Positions 21,555 to 33,968 of a stretch of 64,000 bases of DNA are shown in pieces. The first letter of the stretch is position 1, and every line of letters begins with the position of its first letter. Under the pieces are notes generated by a model. It had not been told where the DNA came from. It saw only the letters and a list, made by a program, of their open reading frames with translations, and ran no database searches. Location: assembly GCA_000151295.1 (NCBI GenBank), contig GG745356.1, positions 193,334 to 257,333 of the forward strand, given 5' to 3'. The translations under genes were made by a program, and so were the position numbers. The DNA comes from Allomyces macrogynus ATCC 38327 (Eukaryota; Blastocladiomycota; Blastocladiomycetes; Blastocladiales; Blastocladiaceae).

Positions 21555-23279
21555 CTAGCGCCGCCTTCGACGCGGCACTCTTTTTGCGGCCACGACCTCA
21601 CTCTCCACCTGCTTCGCACCACTCTCCACCTCCTTTGCGACCCGCGACAGTGACGGCGGTGCGAGCAACACCGGTGTCCCCGCATCGCTCGGCGCGCCGA
21701 CCATCTCCCGCAACCCACTCGCCGGGACCTTTTCAAACCTCGCCATCCACGCGTCCCAATCCTTGACTTCCTCGCTCTCCTTCTCGCGCGCGCGCTTCTC
21801 CCTAGCCCTTGCCACCGGCGCTTCGGCCGCCGCCACCCGGTGCAGCGCAACCCCCATCCCGCCGACTTGCGTCTTGAACGTATCAAACCCAGCCTCCCTT
21901 AAATTGTCCATCACCGTATCCACCGCCCCCGCCGGGGTCCCAGGGGGCACGTACGTCATGACGCACCCGCCGCCGCCAGCACCCGTCAGTTTCGAGGGCA
22001 GGCCGTGCGCGGCCGTGAGGGCCACGACAGAGTCGATGGCCGGATGTGACGCGTCGAGTGCGGCGAGGAGGGTCTGGTTCACGTGGATCAGCGGAGAGAG
22101 GTCGGCAGTCTCGGCGGTCAGGAGAGACTGTGCGGTCGTGGCCAAGTGGTGCATGGCGTCGAGGACTGGGTTGATGACGGTCGGGAGTAAGTCCCGCCGG
22201 CGGCGGACTTTGTCGACTTGCGTCTTGGTGTTTTTTTCGACGAGCGTGTTGGTCAGGAGGAACTTGAAGGCCGCGCAGCTACGCGACGAGGGCAGGTCAG
22301 TTTCGCTTGCGGAGCCAAGAGAGAGTGGGGGCGGAGTGGAGCGTACCCCGTCAGCGGCACCATCCCGGCACCCTTCGTGTACGCGAGCGACCCGCCGTAC
22401 GTGACCACGGTGTTGTCGACGCCCGACGGGTTCCCGTGAATCACTTTTTCCGACGCGAATGCCCATGCATTGACCGTCGTGAGCATCGCCTCCTTCTTGT
22501 CGTCCTTGGCCACCTCCCCACTCGCCGTTCGTGCACGCTTGCGCTTCGCGCCCCCTTCCTCCTCCTCCACCTCGCCACACCCGACGACCCCAAACCCGGT
22601 CAACATCGCGACCGCCAGCGCGACACTCAAACTCGCCGAACTTCCCAGCCCGGACCCGACGGGGATCTCGCTGCGCAGGACTAGCGTAAACGGCGGGACC
22701 GTGTCTCCACACAGTTCGAGCAGGACGTGCAGGACAGCCAGTGCCGCGGCGAGCTGCGTGGGCAGGACACCGGGACACCGCGCCTTGATAATGCCCGTCA
22801 GTGCTGCACGACGGTCCGGGTCGAGGTCCTGCGGGGCCGTCGTCGGGGACGGCGCGTGCGTGAAGGCCGCGAGGGACTCGATCGGGACAGCGACGCGGAA
22901 CTGGATGTCCGGGAAAACGATGGTCACGACGCCGTGCGCTGAGGGGGCCGGGTAGAGCAGAACGTAGGAGCGCAGGTCGACGGCGGTTGCAATGGCAGTC
23001 TGTGAAATGCGGGAATACGGCCGTCAGCGCATCCAGTCGTGAAAAACGGCACGATCGAAGGCGGAGCGCCTGCGTGCGCACCTTGCCGTAAACGACCGCA
23101 TGCTCGCCAAACAAAATCGCCTTGCCGGGCGCCGATGCGAGCACGGGAGCGATCTGGGTGTCGCCGCGCGCGGCGGCGAGGAGCGGCGGTAAGGGCGTCG
23201 TCGTCGTGGGTGCGCTGCTGGTCGTGGCTTCATTTGCTGCGGGCTCGTGCGTCGGGGAGCGGGTCGGGACGGCGCCCAT
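21555..23279 (-). CDS. ERG12: Mevalonate kinase
   Basis: Exons are 23082-23279, 22347-22999 and 21555-22278, 524 residues, with introns of 82 and 68 nt. All three GHMP-kinase motifs are present: SAPGKAILFGEHAVVYGK (about 49-66), PVGSGLGSSASLSVALAV (about 179-196) and KLTGAGGGGCVMTY. The catalytic Asp region is HGNPSGVDNTVVTYGG. Role: ATP-dependent phosphorylation of mevalonate in the sterol/isoprenoid pathway. It is longer than typical family members (about 390-450 residues). The extra length is a Glu/Lys/Arg-rich insert near 205-240 (GEVEEEEGGAKRKRARTASG), a Thr/Pro-rich leader, and a charged C-terminal tail ending in RRRR. The inserts lie at loop positions and do not touch catalytic motifs. 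The basic tail could be a targeting signal; that is speculation. Confidence 0.95.
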   Translation of the reverse strand: MGAVPTRSPTHEPAANEATTSSAPTTTTPLPPLLAAARGDTQIAPVLASAPGKAILFGEHAVVYGKVRTQALRLRSCRFSRLDALTAVFPHFTDCHCNRRRPALLRSALPGPLSARRRDHRFPGHPVPRRCPDRVPRGLHARAVPDDGPAGPRPGPSCSTDGHYQGAVSRCPAHAARRGTGCPARPARTVWRHGPAVYASPAQRDPRRVRAGKFGEFECRAGGRDVDRVWGRRVWRGGGGGRGREAQACTNGEWGGGQGRQEGGDAHDGQCMGIRVGKSDSREPVGRRQHRGHVRRVARVHEGCRDGAADGVRSTPPPLSLGSASETDLPSSRSCAAFKFLLTNTLVEKNTKTQVDKVRRRRDLLPTVINPVLDAMHHLATTAQSLLTAETADLSPLIHVNQTLLAALDASHPAIDSVVALTAAHGLPSKLTGAGGGGCVMTYVPPGTPAGAVDTVMDNLREAGFDTFKTQVGGMGVALHRVAAAEAPVARAREKRAREKESEEVKDWDAWMARFEKVPASGLREMVGAPSDAGTPVLLAPPSLSRVAKEVESGAKQVESEVVAAKRVPRRRRR

Positions 23280-23872
23280 CTCGTTGTAACAGTGTGGGAA
23301 TGTCGAGAAAATGCAGAGTTGACGAGTACGGCGCAAGCGAGCGAGTTTGGCGAGAGCGAGCCTGTGCAAGATGTTGAAGACGCTGGAGCTGCAGAATGCC
23401 GCAAGTTGCTGGTGCTGGGCGCGGCAGGGACGCGACGGGAGAGAAGGAATACGTTGTTGGTGCAAGAGCAAGGAGAAAGGCGTTTGGTGGCGGCGGCCGG
23501 CCATGGGAGCGTGGCGATTTGCGCGAACGGCGGTGCAAGAGAAAGCCTTGGGCGGTGGGCCGCTGAAGGCTGCCAGCCAAACTACGCTATACACAGAGTG
23601 TGTGCAAAGGCTTCGACGACTAATACTGCCTTTGAGCACGAAGAGAAGGACAAGATAGCATCATAGACGCGAACATAAGGGCGCATTTCAAACGTTTATT
23701 GTGCTCATTGCGACGGAAACCAAAGCACGCGCGCAAGAACATCCAACCAACAAGAATCGATCACAAAGGAAAGCGACAGCACGACCCCCTTCCTTCGCGC
23801 CGAGGGCGCCGCCCACCGTGACCGGCACGGCCCCGCGGCGCCCCGCGACGCGACACGCGCCCTTGCAGCTGC
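23280..23872. other. Mevalonate kinase upstream / GAPDH downstream region
   Basis: About 590 nt between two leftward genes. No independent gene is seen. Confidence 0.45.
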
Positions 23873-25210
<1,338 letters not shown>

Positions 25211-25816
25211 GGTGGAAGCGGTATCGAGGTGGGTTGGAACGGATCGGCGGGAAGAGAAGGGTCGCGGTCGGTCAGAGCAGCTGCGACCGTCACGGGCGCG
25301 CGCGCCTTTTATACTTTGCCCAGCGTCGCGCAGCGTCGGCCGCGTCAGTCTTCTCCGGGCGTCGGTGCACGGGAACCGTTGGCACGCGCGGCGGGCCTGC
25401 GAGCAGCCACGGCCCAAAGGATCGGCACGAGCGCAAACGGCTTTGCCCGGCTGTCTCCCGCTCCAGGCGCGGCGCGTCTCGCGCGCTATGCTGTGAGAAG
25501 GGGCCCGAAAAGTTGCCGTGGCGCTCGTGCCTCGGTTCCCACTGTGTCGCACAAAGGAGGAACAGAGCGAGCACGCATGTCGCAGAGTCGCAAGGGCAGA
25601 TTCATGTCGGGCGAGCGAGCCGGCGCGCTCCGCGACAGCGCGGTGAGTGTTGGGGCCGGCGTTTTGGGTGGTGCTTGACGTGGATGTCTGACTTGGATTA
25701 AAGGTTCAAATCAATTCTGCGTTTCATTTCATTTCATTTTATTTCATTTCAAATTCCACCCCGTTCAAATCGACCGAGACCAAGCCCTCAGCACAGTCCG
25801 AAGTCCCTCGTCTACC
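25211..25816. promoter_or_regulatory. GAPDH upstream region
   Basis: About 600 nt upstream of the GAPDH ATG, GC-rich near the gene and AT-rich at 25690-25760. No conserved ORF is seen. The promoter must lie here because the neighbour ends at 25817. Confidence 0.5.
25722..25750. repeat. TTTCA microsatellite
   Basis: About five copies of TTTCA with one interruption (TTTTA), in the intergenic region between GAPDH and its neighbour. Confidence 0.8.
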
Positions 25817-28163
25817 CTACCCTCCAACAGTCGGCCACCCGCGCACCGCGCCGCCGGGCCGCGGCACGCCGCGCAAGAACACAGACGGCGTCGGATGCAA
25901 CAGGCCAACTCGCGCGAGCCGCGCGTCAATCTCGACCGTGAGTCGCTCCAGACTCGCGACCAGCTGCGACTCGATCGCGTCCGGCTCGGGCGCTGGTGGT
26001 GGGGGAGGTGGTGGCGGCAGTGTTAGTACGGTTGCGGGAACGAGGACGCGCATAAGTCGCGGCGGTCGCGCGGATAAGGTCGAGGGTGCTATGGGGATCT
26101 TGCTCGGGCGGCCGGGACAGCTGGTGCCGGTGCGCGTCGCGGTGGTAGAGCGCGTGGAGGCTGTGGATACGGGCGGTGCGGCGGCGCGAGTGGATGCGGC
26201 GGAGGGTGGGGAAGCGGTTGACGTGCGTGTCGATGCGGCAGATGGCGGGACGGCGATCGTAGTGGTACGCGTGGGTGCGGTGGAGGGAGGAGGTGCGGTT
26301 GCGATAAACGAGGGCGCTGCCAGTTGCGAGCGCGAAGCAGTTCCCGCCGACTGGACCACCAGACGAGCGCGATTAGACACGGCTGACGCGGGCTGGTTCG
26401 GTTTCGGCTGATCCGGCGCATGTGCGGGTAAAAACGCTTCCAGTTGTCCTACAACGCGCGAAATCAATTAGTCGAGCACTGCAACAATCTACACCGTTGA
26501 ACAACGCACGAATCGCCGAATCGAGCTTTGTCGCCGTGCTTGCAATCAACACATCCCCACACTCGTCTGCCGCGCGCGCCGTGCTGCCCGAATACAGCAA
26601 AGAATCACTGTGCGCCCATCTCCGCGCCATCGCCACACTCGGCCGTCTCACGCCACCCTCATCCCCACCCGACAACGGAATCCTGGACACCGTCCGCGAC
26701 CGCTCCTCGCCACCTCCAATCCGCGACTTGGTCCCCGGCGCCGCCGCCGCGCCCTTACCCCCACCGACGCGCCTCGCACTCTTCGGTCGCCCGGCTGTCG
26801 TAGATCCGTTCCGCACACAAAGCGCGGCCGGGGGGCTCGGCGACCGCGACCTCTGCCTTTCCGGCGGTAACGGCTGCAATAACCGCGGCGCGCTTCCCAC
26901 CCCACCGGGCGGCGCGCCGGCGGGCCCGCTCGCGCCGAGCATCATGGCTTTCGCTCGCGACACTTTCATCTTGACGTTCGACTCGAGTAAGCGGATCGCT
27001 GCTTCCGATAGGTGCAGCGTACCACGGCGGTGCCCGTTTGACCCAGAGACGCCGTCATCGCCGTCGCTCATGGACGAGTCGGAAAAGTCGGCGGTGGGGT
27101 CGTAGGCGGGGAGGGTCGGGGACGGACCGAAGGCTGGGGTGATGACGGACGGCGCGGTTGCAGGTGGACCCGGTGGAGTAGGGGCGGGGGGTGGCTGTGA
27201 GCGCGGTGTGCGGAAGAGGGGCGAGTCGGGTGGGACGGGGCTGGCGGAGCGCGAGGTGTATGCCGAAGCGAGGTGCGAACTGATGGGTGCAGTCAGGTCA
27301 GAACAGCAAGTCACATCAACAAAACACCGCCAGCGCAAACGAGGGAGTCAAAGTACCTTGGCTCTACTCGCGGCTTCACGACCTCCACGGCACTGGCCCT
27401 CGCGACGCGGAGCTGCTGCTGCGGGTCCCATGTGCCCTTGTCTACGTCCAAACACTTGCATCAGTCAAACGTGCATCGGGGAGTCCCGCAAAAAAGGACC
27501 GCATACACTTGATTTTCGGCGTCCTCTCAGCTGGTACACTTGCCGGCACCCCCGTTCTTGCTGGTGCCGGTGCAGGATCGCACATGGGCCACCGCTGGTC
27601 CCACGGCTCCTGGTCCGCTCCTCCGGGTCGCGCCTCTTCACTGCGTCTCTTGGGCGCGCCAACCGCGCCCCAGTCGGGCTTCGTCGCGAGCACGACCTGG
27701 CGGTACTTTTCCTTGCGTTCGCGCAGAATACGTTCGCGCGTCGCCTCTTGCTCCGCGACCATGGCGCGCTGCTTTTCCTCGATCAAACTATCATCGATCG
27801 GGCAGTCTGATGAGCAAACTGTTTTGTCTGCTCCTGGACTTCAAAGGGCCAACAAACGCACCGACATCGTTGTGCAGTCTGCTTGGCCAGGTTGCGCCGT
27901 GGCTTCCGGCCATTTGCGCTGCCGAGCGCGGGAGACGAGGCCGCAACGAGGTGCGGCGCGCCTGCCGCCGGGCTGGAGCCGAGACTTGATGTCGATGATG
28001 AGCGGGTTGAGGGTGCGGACTCGGGCATGGTCGACAAACCGACGATACTCGACGAGGTGCCGGAGAGCCAAGGTAACCGGCTGGCCGTTGATGATTGCTG
28101 CTGCTGGTAGCGAAATCGAGCGGCAGGCAAGTCGGGGACGGGGCCCGCGGCTGAAAGCAACAT
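25817..28163 (-). CDS. Low-complexity Pro/Ser/Ala-rich protein of unknown function
   Basis: Proposed exons are 27862-28163, 27540-27787, 27357-27441, 26495-27279 and 25817-26448, 683 residues. Phases agree at every junction, though the donor at 27539 is weak and the last intron is only 46 nt (GTGTAG...GACTAATT...GTTGTAG). Recognisable parts are a charged helix (EEKQRAMVAEQEATRERILR) near residue 105, KGTWDPQQQLRVARASAVEV, a short ordered patch GTLHLSEAAIRLLESNVKMK, and a C-terminal helix ESQLVASLERLTVEIDARLA after a run of nine prolines. The rest is disordered Ser/Pro/Arg-rich sequence. I do not recognise the family. A scaffold or cytoskeletal regulator is possible. The start is uncertain; a later ATG exists in the first exon. 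Confidence 0.5.
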
Positions 28164-28781
28164 TCAGCCGGGCGGGAGCGGCTCAAAGCAGTCGTGATCG
28201 CGGCCTTGGGAGGGTTGGCAGCGTGGAGAGCAGTTCAGGAGTCGAATGCGGGTAGTTGGACCAGGTCAAAGCAGGCGGGGGCGCGGGGATTGTGGTTGGT
28301 CATGGCAACTACAGCGAATCGCTCCGTGCAGACAGGACTAAAGTCATCCACGTCCTTGACAACACGCCGCCACGTCAAACAACGCCATCGCGGCAGGCCG
28401 CCTTCCACCTTCAACTTCATCACCTCAACAAACGCGGTGCGGCACACCTCGCTTGCCGAATCGGGACGGCTTCCTCCAACTTTGCCGCCCGCCGCCGCCC
28501 ATCCACCGCCAGCAGCCATGGCAGCGACGACAACCGTAATGTCGTTTGCGCGCACGCTCAGCACGCCAGGCACCCGTCGTGCACGACGAGTCCGCGGGTC
28601 CACGACGTCCTCATGCCCGTAAGCAAACCTGGTCAGCCCACCCGGTGCATGATCTTTACCGACGCAGTAACGGCAGCAGCAGCAGCACGCGAACAGACCG
28701 ACCATCGAGCACCAGCAGGCTGGGCAACGACAAGCAATAGCAGCACCATCTAGCGCGAGCCGCTGGCCGGCCGCATCGAAA
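28164..28781. other. Unresolved region between divergent genes
   Basis: This holds the 5' ends of both neighbours. A good donor (CCC|GTAAGC) lies at 28620, and an ORF segment at 28751-28826 (frame EPLAGRIENDHDAIWRHVLR) looks exon-like, so a small extra gene or upstream exons may be present. I could not assemble a convincing model. A 406-codon leftward ORF crossing into 29455 overlaps the next gene antisense. Confidence 0.35.
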
Positions 28782-31700
28782 ATGACCACGATGCCATTTG
28801 GCGCCATGTGCTGCGGCGCTGCGATTAGACATGGTAACAAGACCGACGATGCGCACAATGCCGACCAAATATGGCTGACGTCGACGAGTTCATGGCGCTG
28901 CTCGTCAAGTCCCTCACCCGACCGTGACGACCACCAACCATGTTTATCGTCGAGGGCTCTCGACTGCAGCTCGCGAACCCAAAATGCTTTCACGACGCTC
29001 TCCACCCGATCCGAGCGCTCGGCGAGGTTACTCTTTCGTGCGGGATTGCTCGTCGCTGTGCTCGTTGCCCTTGTGCGCCCCTGCCACGCCATTGGTATGG
29101 CCCTTCCATCGGCTAATGAATTACTTTTCGTCCCGAGTCGCTCACCATCCAATACTACGGGGTAGATATCACCACGGATTCCCTGCTCTCGGCGCTGCAT
29201 ATCCCCTCGGGCGCCATCCCACTCGCGCCGCTCGTCGTCCCGCCCGATCCAGGATCGTCGAACGTCGATCTGGTGGTCGGATACCAGTCGGGCACGACCC
29301 TGTACACGAGCCGCGTCCACGGCGACTGGGACAACTCGGGCGTCTCGGTCGTATGGCAGACGCAGCAGGACGTGCTGCTCGCCAACGCGGGCCCAACAAA
29401 CTGGGTGCTGACCGACGCTGGCGCGATCGTGCTCATGCAGCAGCAAGAACAGCAATCCGCGTCCGATTCAACTAACAACAAGTCGCTCGTGGTCATGGCC
29501 ACGACCTTGGCCGCGCTCGACGGCAAATCCTCGTGGTCGACCATGTGGCCAGCCTCGATCGCGCTCGAGCCCGGCTCTCTGCTGGAAGTCGTCATCGACG
29601 GATCCGCGTTACACGCCGTCGGGCAACGCCCCGGCCAGAACGGCCCGCTGTGCGTGACGACCACGACCAACGTTCTCCACCCGCTCTCGTCCGCATCGCT
29701 CGCGTGTGGTAACCTTCCACTGCGCGTGCCCGAGACGACCTTCCTGTACCGCCCGTCGCCCAACCCGCTGCGTGTCCTGCAACAGCGGAACGGCGCCGAA
29801 CTGCTCGACGGACCCGTCACGTCGATCCCGGCAATTCCGGGCGTCGCTGCGCCGCTCCCCATTTCGTCGCAGTACGCGCCGCCTACGGACTTGCGCATAG
29901 CTGATCAGTGGCTGTTCGCAACTCCACCACAGGCCGTATTTCTCGTCGGGAACGGCGCGATTCACGGCGTCCGTGGGCTCCCACCCAACGCGACCACCCT
30001 TGCAGCCGCATCGACCGGGACGACGGGACCCCTCACCACGGTTCGGCTCGACGAGACGCGATCCGCGGGCGCGATCGTCCCGCTCGGATTGGTCGGGGAA
30101 GATACGCTTGTCATGTGCGACGGCAGTTCAGTGCGTGTCGGTGCGGGCGCAGCCACGAGCATCGCATGCACGGTCGACGACCGCGTCTATGCGATTGGAA
30201 AAGACCACGTCGCCCTGCTGTCCCCGAAACAGGGTCAAATTCGAGTCTACCCGCGCAACTGGTCGAAGCTCGCGTGGGCCGCGTCGGTCCCGACCGCGGG
30301 CGCCGGATCTGGCACAGGGGTTGCGCGACTCGTCATGGTGAATTCCAGTGCCGCGCTGCTCGTATCCCCGTCCAAGGTCACCGCCGCGTGGCCGCCTCTC
30401 GCCGCTGCCAAGGGCACGATTCCCATCGACCCGACCGACCCGAAGGGCGTCGTACCCACGAGCTCGAGCCTCAGCGTGGTAACGATCGCGATCGCCACGG
30501 TTGGGGGCGCTCTCGCGCTCATCGCCACATTCTGCGTCGTCCGGTGCTGGCGGCGTCGCCGGCGCACCGCGTTCATTTCGCTCCCGACCTCCACCCCCAC
30601 GGGCGCCCAACCCCTTATCTCGCAAGCCCCCGTCGAGCCCAAAAAACACCGGTTCGATTCAGCCCCATCCACGCCATCGACCGTTGGCGACGGCCTACAC
30701 CGCGTTTTACCGCAATCTGCATCCGCAACCCTTGACGCCGAAGCCCTGCTCTTACCGCCCGAATCGCGCCCGCCGCACCCGGTCCCGACCGCGCCAGACG
30801 TTGCACGTCGAATGCCCCTGCCGAGCCGCGTCTCGTCCTCGTCCCACTCGTCGTCCCGCGGCGGGAACGGCGCCGGCACACATGCGCCCGTGGCCCTTGT
30901 GCCCACACCGCCGCGCACCGTCCAGAAACGCCGGTCGGCGCCATCGATTCCGCACACCGTCACGGCCATGGCCTCGTTCGTGAGCCTGCGCGGATTGATC
31001 CACGGCAGTAACGCTGCCGCTGGGTCAGTGAGCACGTCGTCGATCCCGCCGTCGGCGCTCGACGCGCCCGACGCGTCGGCCTCTGTCGAGTCGAATAGCG
31101 ACACGTCCGCGGGGAAACCGATGTCGGCGACCCGCCGGTGGAAACTGATTCTCAAGAACGCCAGCACGGTCGCGCTCGTGGACCCGGACGACGAGGCTCT
31201 GGGACCACGGCTGCTGCACCGTGCGTCGGCCCCCGCGCGACAGGCTGTCGTGGGGCGTGATGCGGCGGAGGCATCGGTCGTGCGGATGTCATTGCCAGTG
31301 TCACTGCTACGGCGCAAGTCGAGCAATCTCAGCAATTCGAGTGGGAAAAGCGCACTGGACGGGCTACTGTCGCCGCAGGGACTCGCAAAGGAGGGGGTCG
31401 CGTTCGCGCCGTCGCCCGCACCAGCAGCCAATTCCCCGCCACCGCCGGCGCCGAGGTTGCCCGCCGACCACGCGCTGGGGGTGCAGCGGACACCATCGTC
31501 TCGATCGCGCGCACCGCCACCCGGGTCACTGGCTGCGGCCGCAGCGGGGAGGATGGAAACGTCGAGTCTCGGGTCAGCACTGTCGTTCCCGACCGATATG
31601 GCGCCCGAGCACGAGGAGGATTCCGAAAGCAACTGTCCACGGATCAACCTGACCCCACCCGACCGCGCCGCCACCGACGAGACCGACGCGAGCACGACGA

Positions 31701-32571
31701 GTGTCGGGCACGCGCTCGCCAACTGGCGCCTCCCCGTCCCCCCGCGCGCGCGGCGCAACACGTTCGGAACGCTTTTCCACTCGCAGGAACTGCCCTCGTG
31801 GGGCGGGCAAACAAACAGCGACATGTCCGGGATCGTCATGGCCAGCAGTCTCGGTTCACCCACGGCCACGTCCTTTTCGGGCGGCGGGTCCTCGTCCGCA
31901 GTCCCTGGCAGTGGGCGACCGACGCCTTACGGCGGCCGGATTCCAGGGATGCTCTCGACCGCGCTGCTCAGTACCGTCTCGCTCCCGCCCACCGCCAACT
32001 CGTCACTGACGACCCTGCACCACGCGGGCCGTGTCGCGGCAGCACGGATGCAGGTGCTCGACTTGCCCGTCGTCGACGACCCGAACTACGGCCCTGTCGC
32101 GGTCCCACGGCGGGCGGTCGGTCCGCGTCGTGGCGCGAGGCGGCACCCGTCTCCCGGGAACTCTGCCGCCGCGGCACTATTTGCGTCGATGAGTTCGCTC
32201 GACTCGTCGTCCCGCGCGACGCTCGCGGTGCCCGCGCCCACGGCAAACGCACGGCGTCGCGCCAGCGGCGACGCCAGTGCCTCGGCCGGATTGCTGCCAA
32301 CCCCACCCACCAACGCGGTCGCCAGATCCGACGCGCCTACGTTTGTTGTCGAATCCACACCGATTCGCGGTACCGGCGGTGCACTGCCGCTCCCGCCACT
32401 CACGCCATTGTCGGGGCGGTCGCGCGCGTCGTCGACGTCGGCGTCGGCTGCAACGCTGTTCCATATGCATACCCCGCAGGTGACGGCGGGACGGCGGATG
32501 ACGGTGGCTGCAGCGGCCGGGGTGTTGGATCGCGGGATGGCGCCGACGCCGCCGCGGACGCGGGGGGCCGC
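28782..32571 (+). CDS. Large single-pass membrane protein with Ser/Pro-rich cytoplasmic tail, 3' end in gap
   Basis: Proposed exons are 28782-29094 and 29166 to the assembly gap at 32572, at least about 1240 residues. The 71-nt intron (GTATGG...GGGTAG) joins a hydrophobic signal (AGLLVAVLVALVRPCHAI) in phase to the main frame (DITTDSLLSALHIPSGAIPL). The start is doubtful: the ATG at 28782 leaves about 85 residues before the signal. The outer half, to about residue 535, has repeated beta-strand patterns (VVWQTQQDVLLANAGPTNWV, DRVYAIGKDHVALLSPKQGQ), suggesting a propeller-like fold. A transmembrane helix (SVVTIAIATVGGALALIATF) at about 539-560 is followed by CVVRCWRRRRR. The rest is a disordered Ser/Pro/Ala tail. 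No catalytic motif is seen. A surface receptor or anchor is plausible. The C-terminus is missing. Confidence 0.7.
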
Positions 32572-32732
32572 NNNNNNNNNNNNNNNNNNNNNNNNNNNNN
32601 NNNNNNNNNNNNNNNNNNNNNNNNNNNNNNNNNNNNNNNNNNNNNNNNNNNNNNNNNNNNNNNNNNNNNNNNNNNNNNNNNNNNNNNNNNNNNNNNNNNN
32701 NNNNNNNNNNNNNNNNNNNNNNNNNNNNNNNN
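32572..32732. other. Assembly gap (161 N)
   Basis: A run of N that truncates the rightward membrane protein gene. Whether the frame continues beyond it cannot be told. Confidence 1.
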
Positions 32733-33968
32733 TTCCTGTCTGTGCCTGTTCTCGTTGGTGATGTCCCAAGTGCGTTGCAAATGAGGTGTGCAATCGGCAG
32801 TCTGGACAGGGAGGGAGGTAGCATGTCGCGCGCAGCCTGTAAAGATTTGGTGTTTCGACTGTCTTCGTCCTTGTTTCAATGATGTGCCGCGGGATCCCTT
32901 CGATTTCCCACGGCGTCGTGACATCCAAACTGTGGCACACCAGCAGATTGCACTTGCTGCGATTTGGACCAGAGAATCAGCAGCTTAGTACGGCCAACCA
33001 CCCTTTTGCAACCAGGGGCGCTGCTGCACGCTGCCCATGTATTGTCACAATTTGTGATGTCAGCCAACTTACGTTCGAGAGTCACTTATCCTGCAGCGTC
33101 AACGGTTCATGTTCTCAGGATGCCGCTCATTCATTTCCAGAGCTTACAAACAGTCGTACACACTTGTTAGCATGAGCATGCCTCAGGATGTCAAACACCA
33201 AAGTAATCTCAGCGAAAAGTGGCTCCAAGATCCAGCTTGGATGCGTCCAGGGCAATGGGGCCGTGACATGGCCTGGAATGCCTGCAGGAAAAAATTGATG
33301 TGCCAAGTGTTGGGTGTGACACCGCACGAATGGGGTCATGATCAGAAGTGCCTAACCCATGGCCTGTTGCACCGTCGATGCTGACAGACGCGAATTTGGT
33401 ATTGATACGCCGCACAGACAATAGAATACGACTAATGCACTACAGGCACATTTATTGGCGAGTCGCGCTCGTCGTCGCGGCCACACTCACAGCCCAGGAT
33501 GCTCCTCGAAACCATTCTTGCGATGCGCGAAGTCGCCTTCCAACGTAATTGTGTGACCTCAGAACACACACTCACACAACGTCAAACCATTTCGTCATCA
33601 AATTGGGTGAATGAGCCTTAGTGGGAGCATGGCTATTATTCTTGCTTGACAAACACATCAAGCATCTGCTATTACATCGCCGATGACACTCCTTGGCAAA
33701 GGGCAGTCCCACAGCGACTTGGTGGGCAGTTTACGTATGTCGGCGGCAAAGTGCCAATTGGTGGTAAGACGCAGCCCCGAAATCGTCCGTCCACCGTTGG
33801 CCCGGTTGACATGACCGCCCAGTTTCGCAACTACATGTGCTCATTCGTTTCTTCAACCAATGCCGCCGTTCCCGCTGATGCGTCAAGTACCTATCGCACG
33901 ATTCTGAAGATGCAAGACCATATCGGCCCAGTGGGGCATGCTTATATTCTTGCTCTCCGCGTCCGCCT
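32733..33968. other. Intergenic, lower GC, no firm gene
   Basis: About 1.2 kb after the gap with lower GC than the flanks. A rightward ORF from about 33646 to 34023 (segment CYYIADDTPWQRAVPQRLGG) overlaps the 3' end of the F-box gene antisense and matches no family I know. The first part may hold the 3' end of the truncated gene. Confidence 0.4.

Noticed and set aside
28235..29455. 406-codon leftward ORF
   Set aside because: It overlaps the rightward membrane protein gene antisense and shows no family motifs; long antisense ORFs are expected at this GC content.
30247..31869. 540-codon leftward ORF
   Set aside because: Lies wholly antisense to the Ser/Pro-rich tail of the membrane protein gene; composition follows from the opposite strand.
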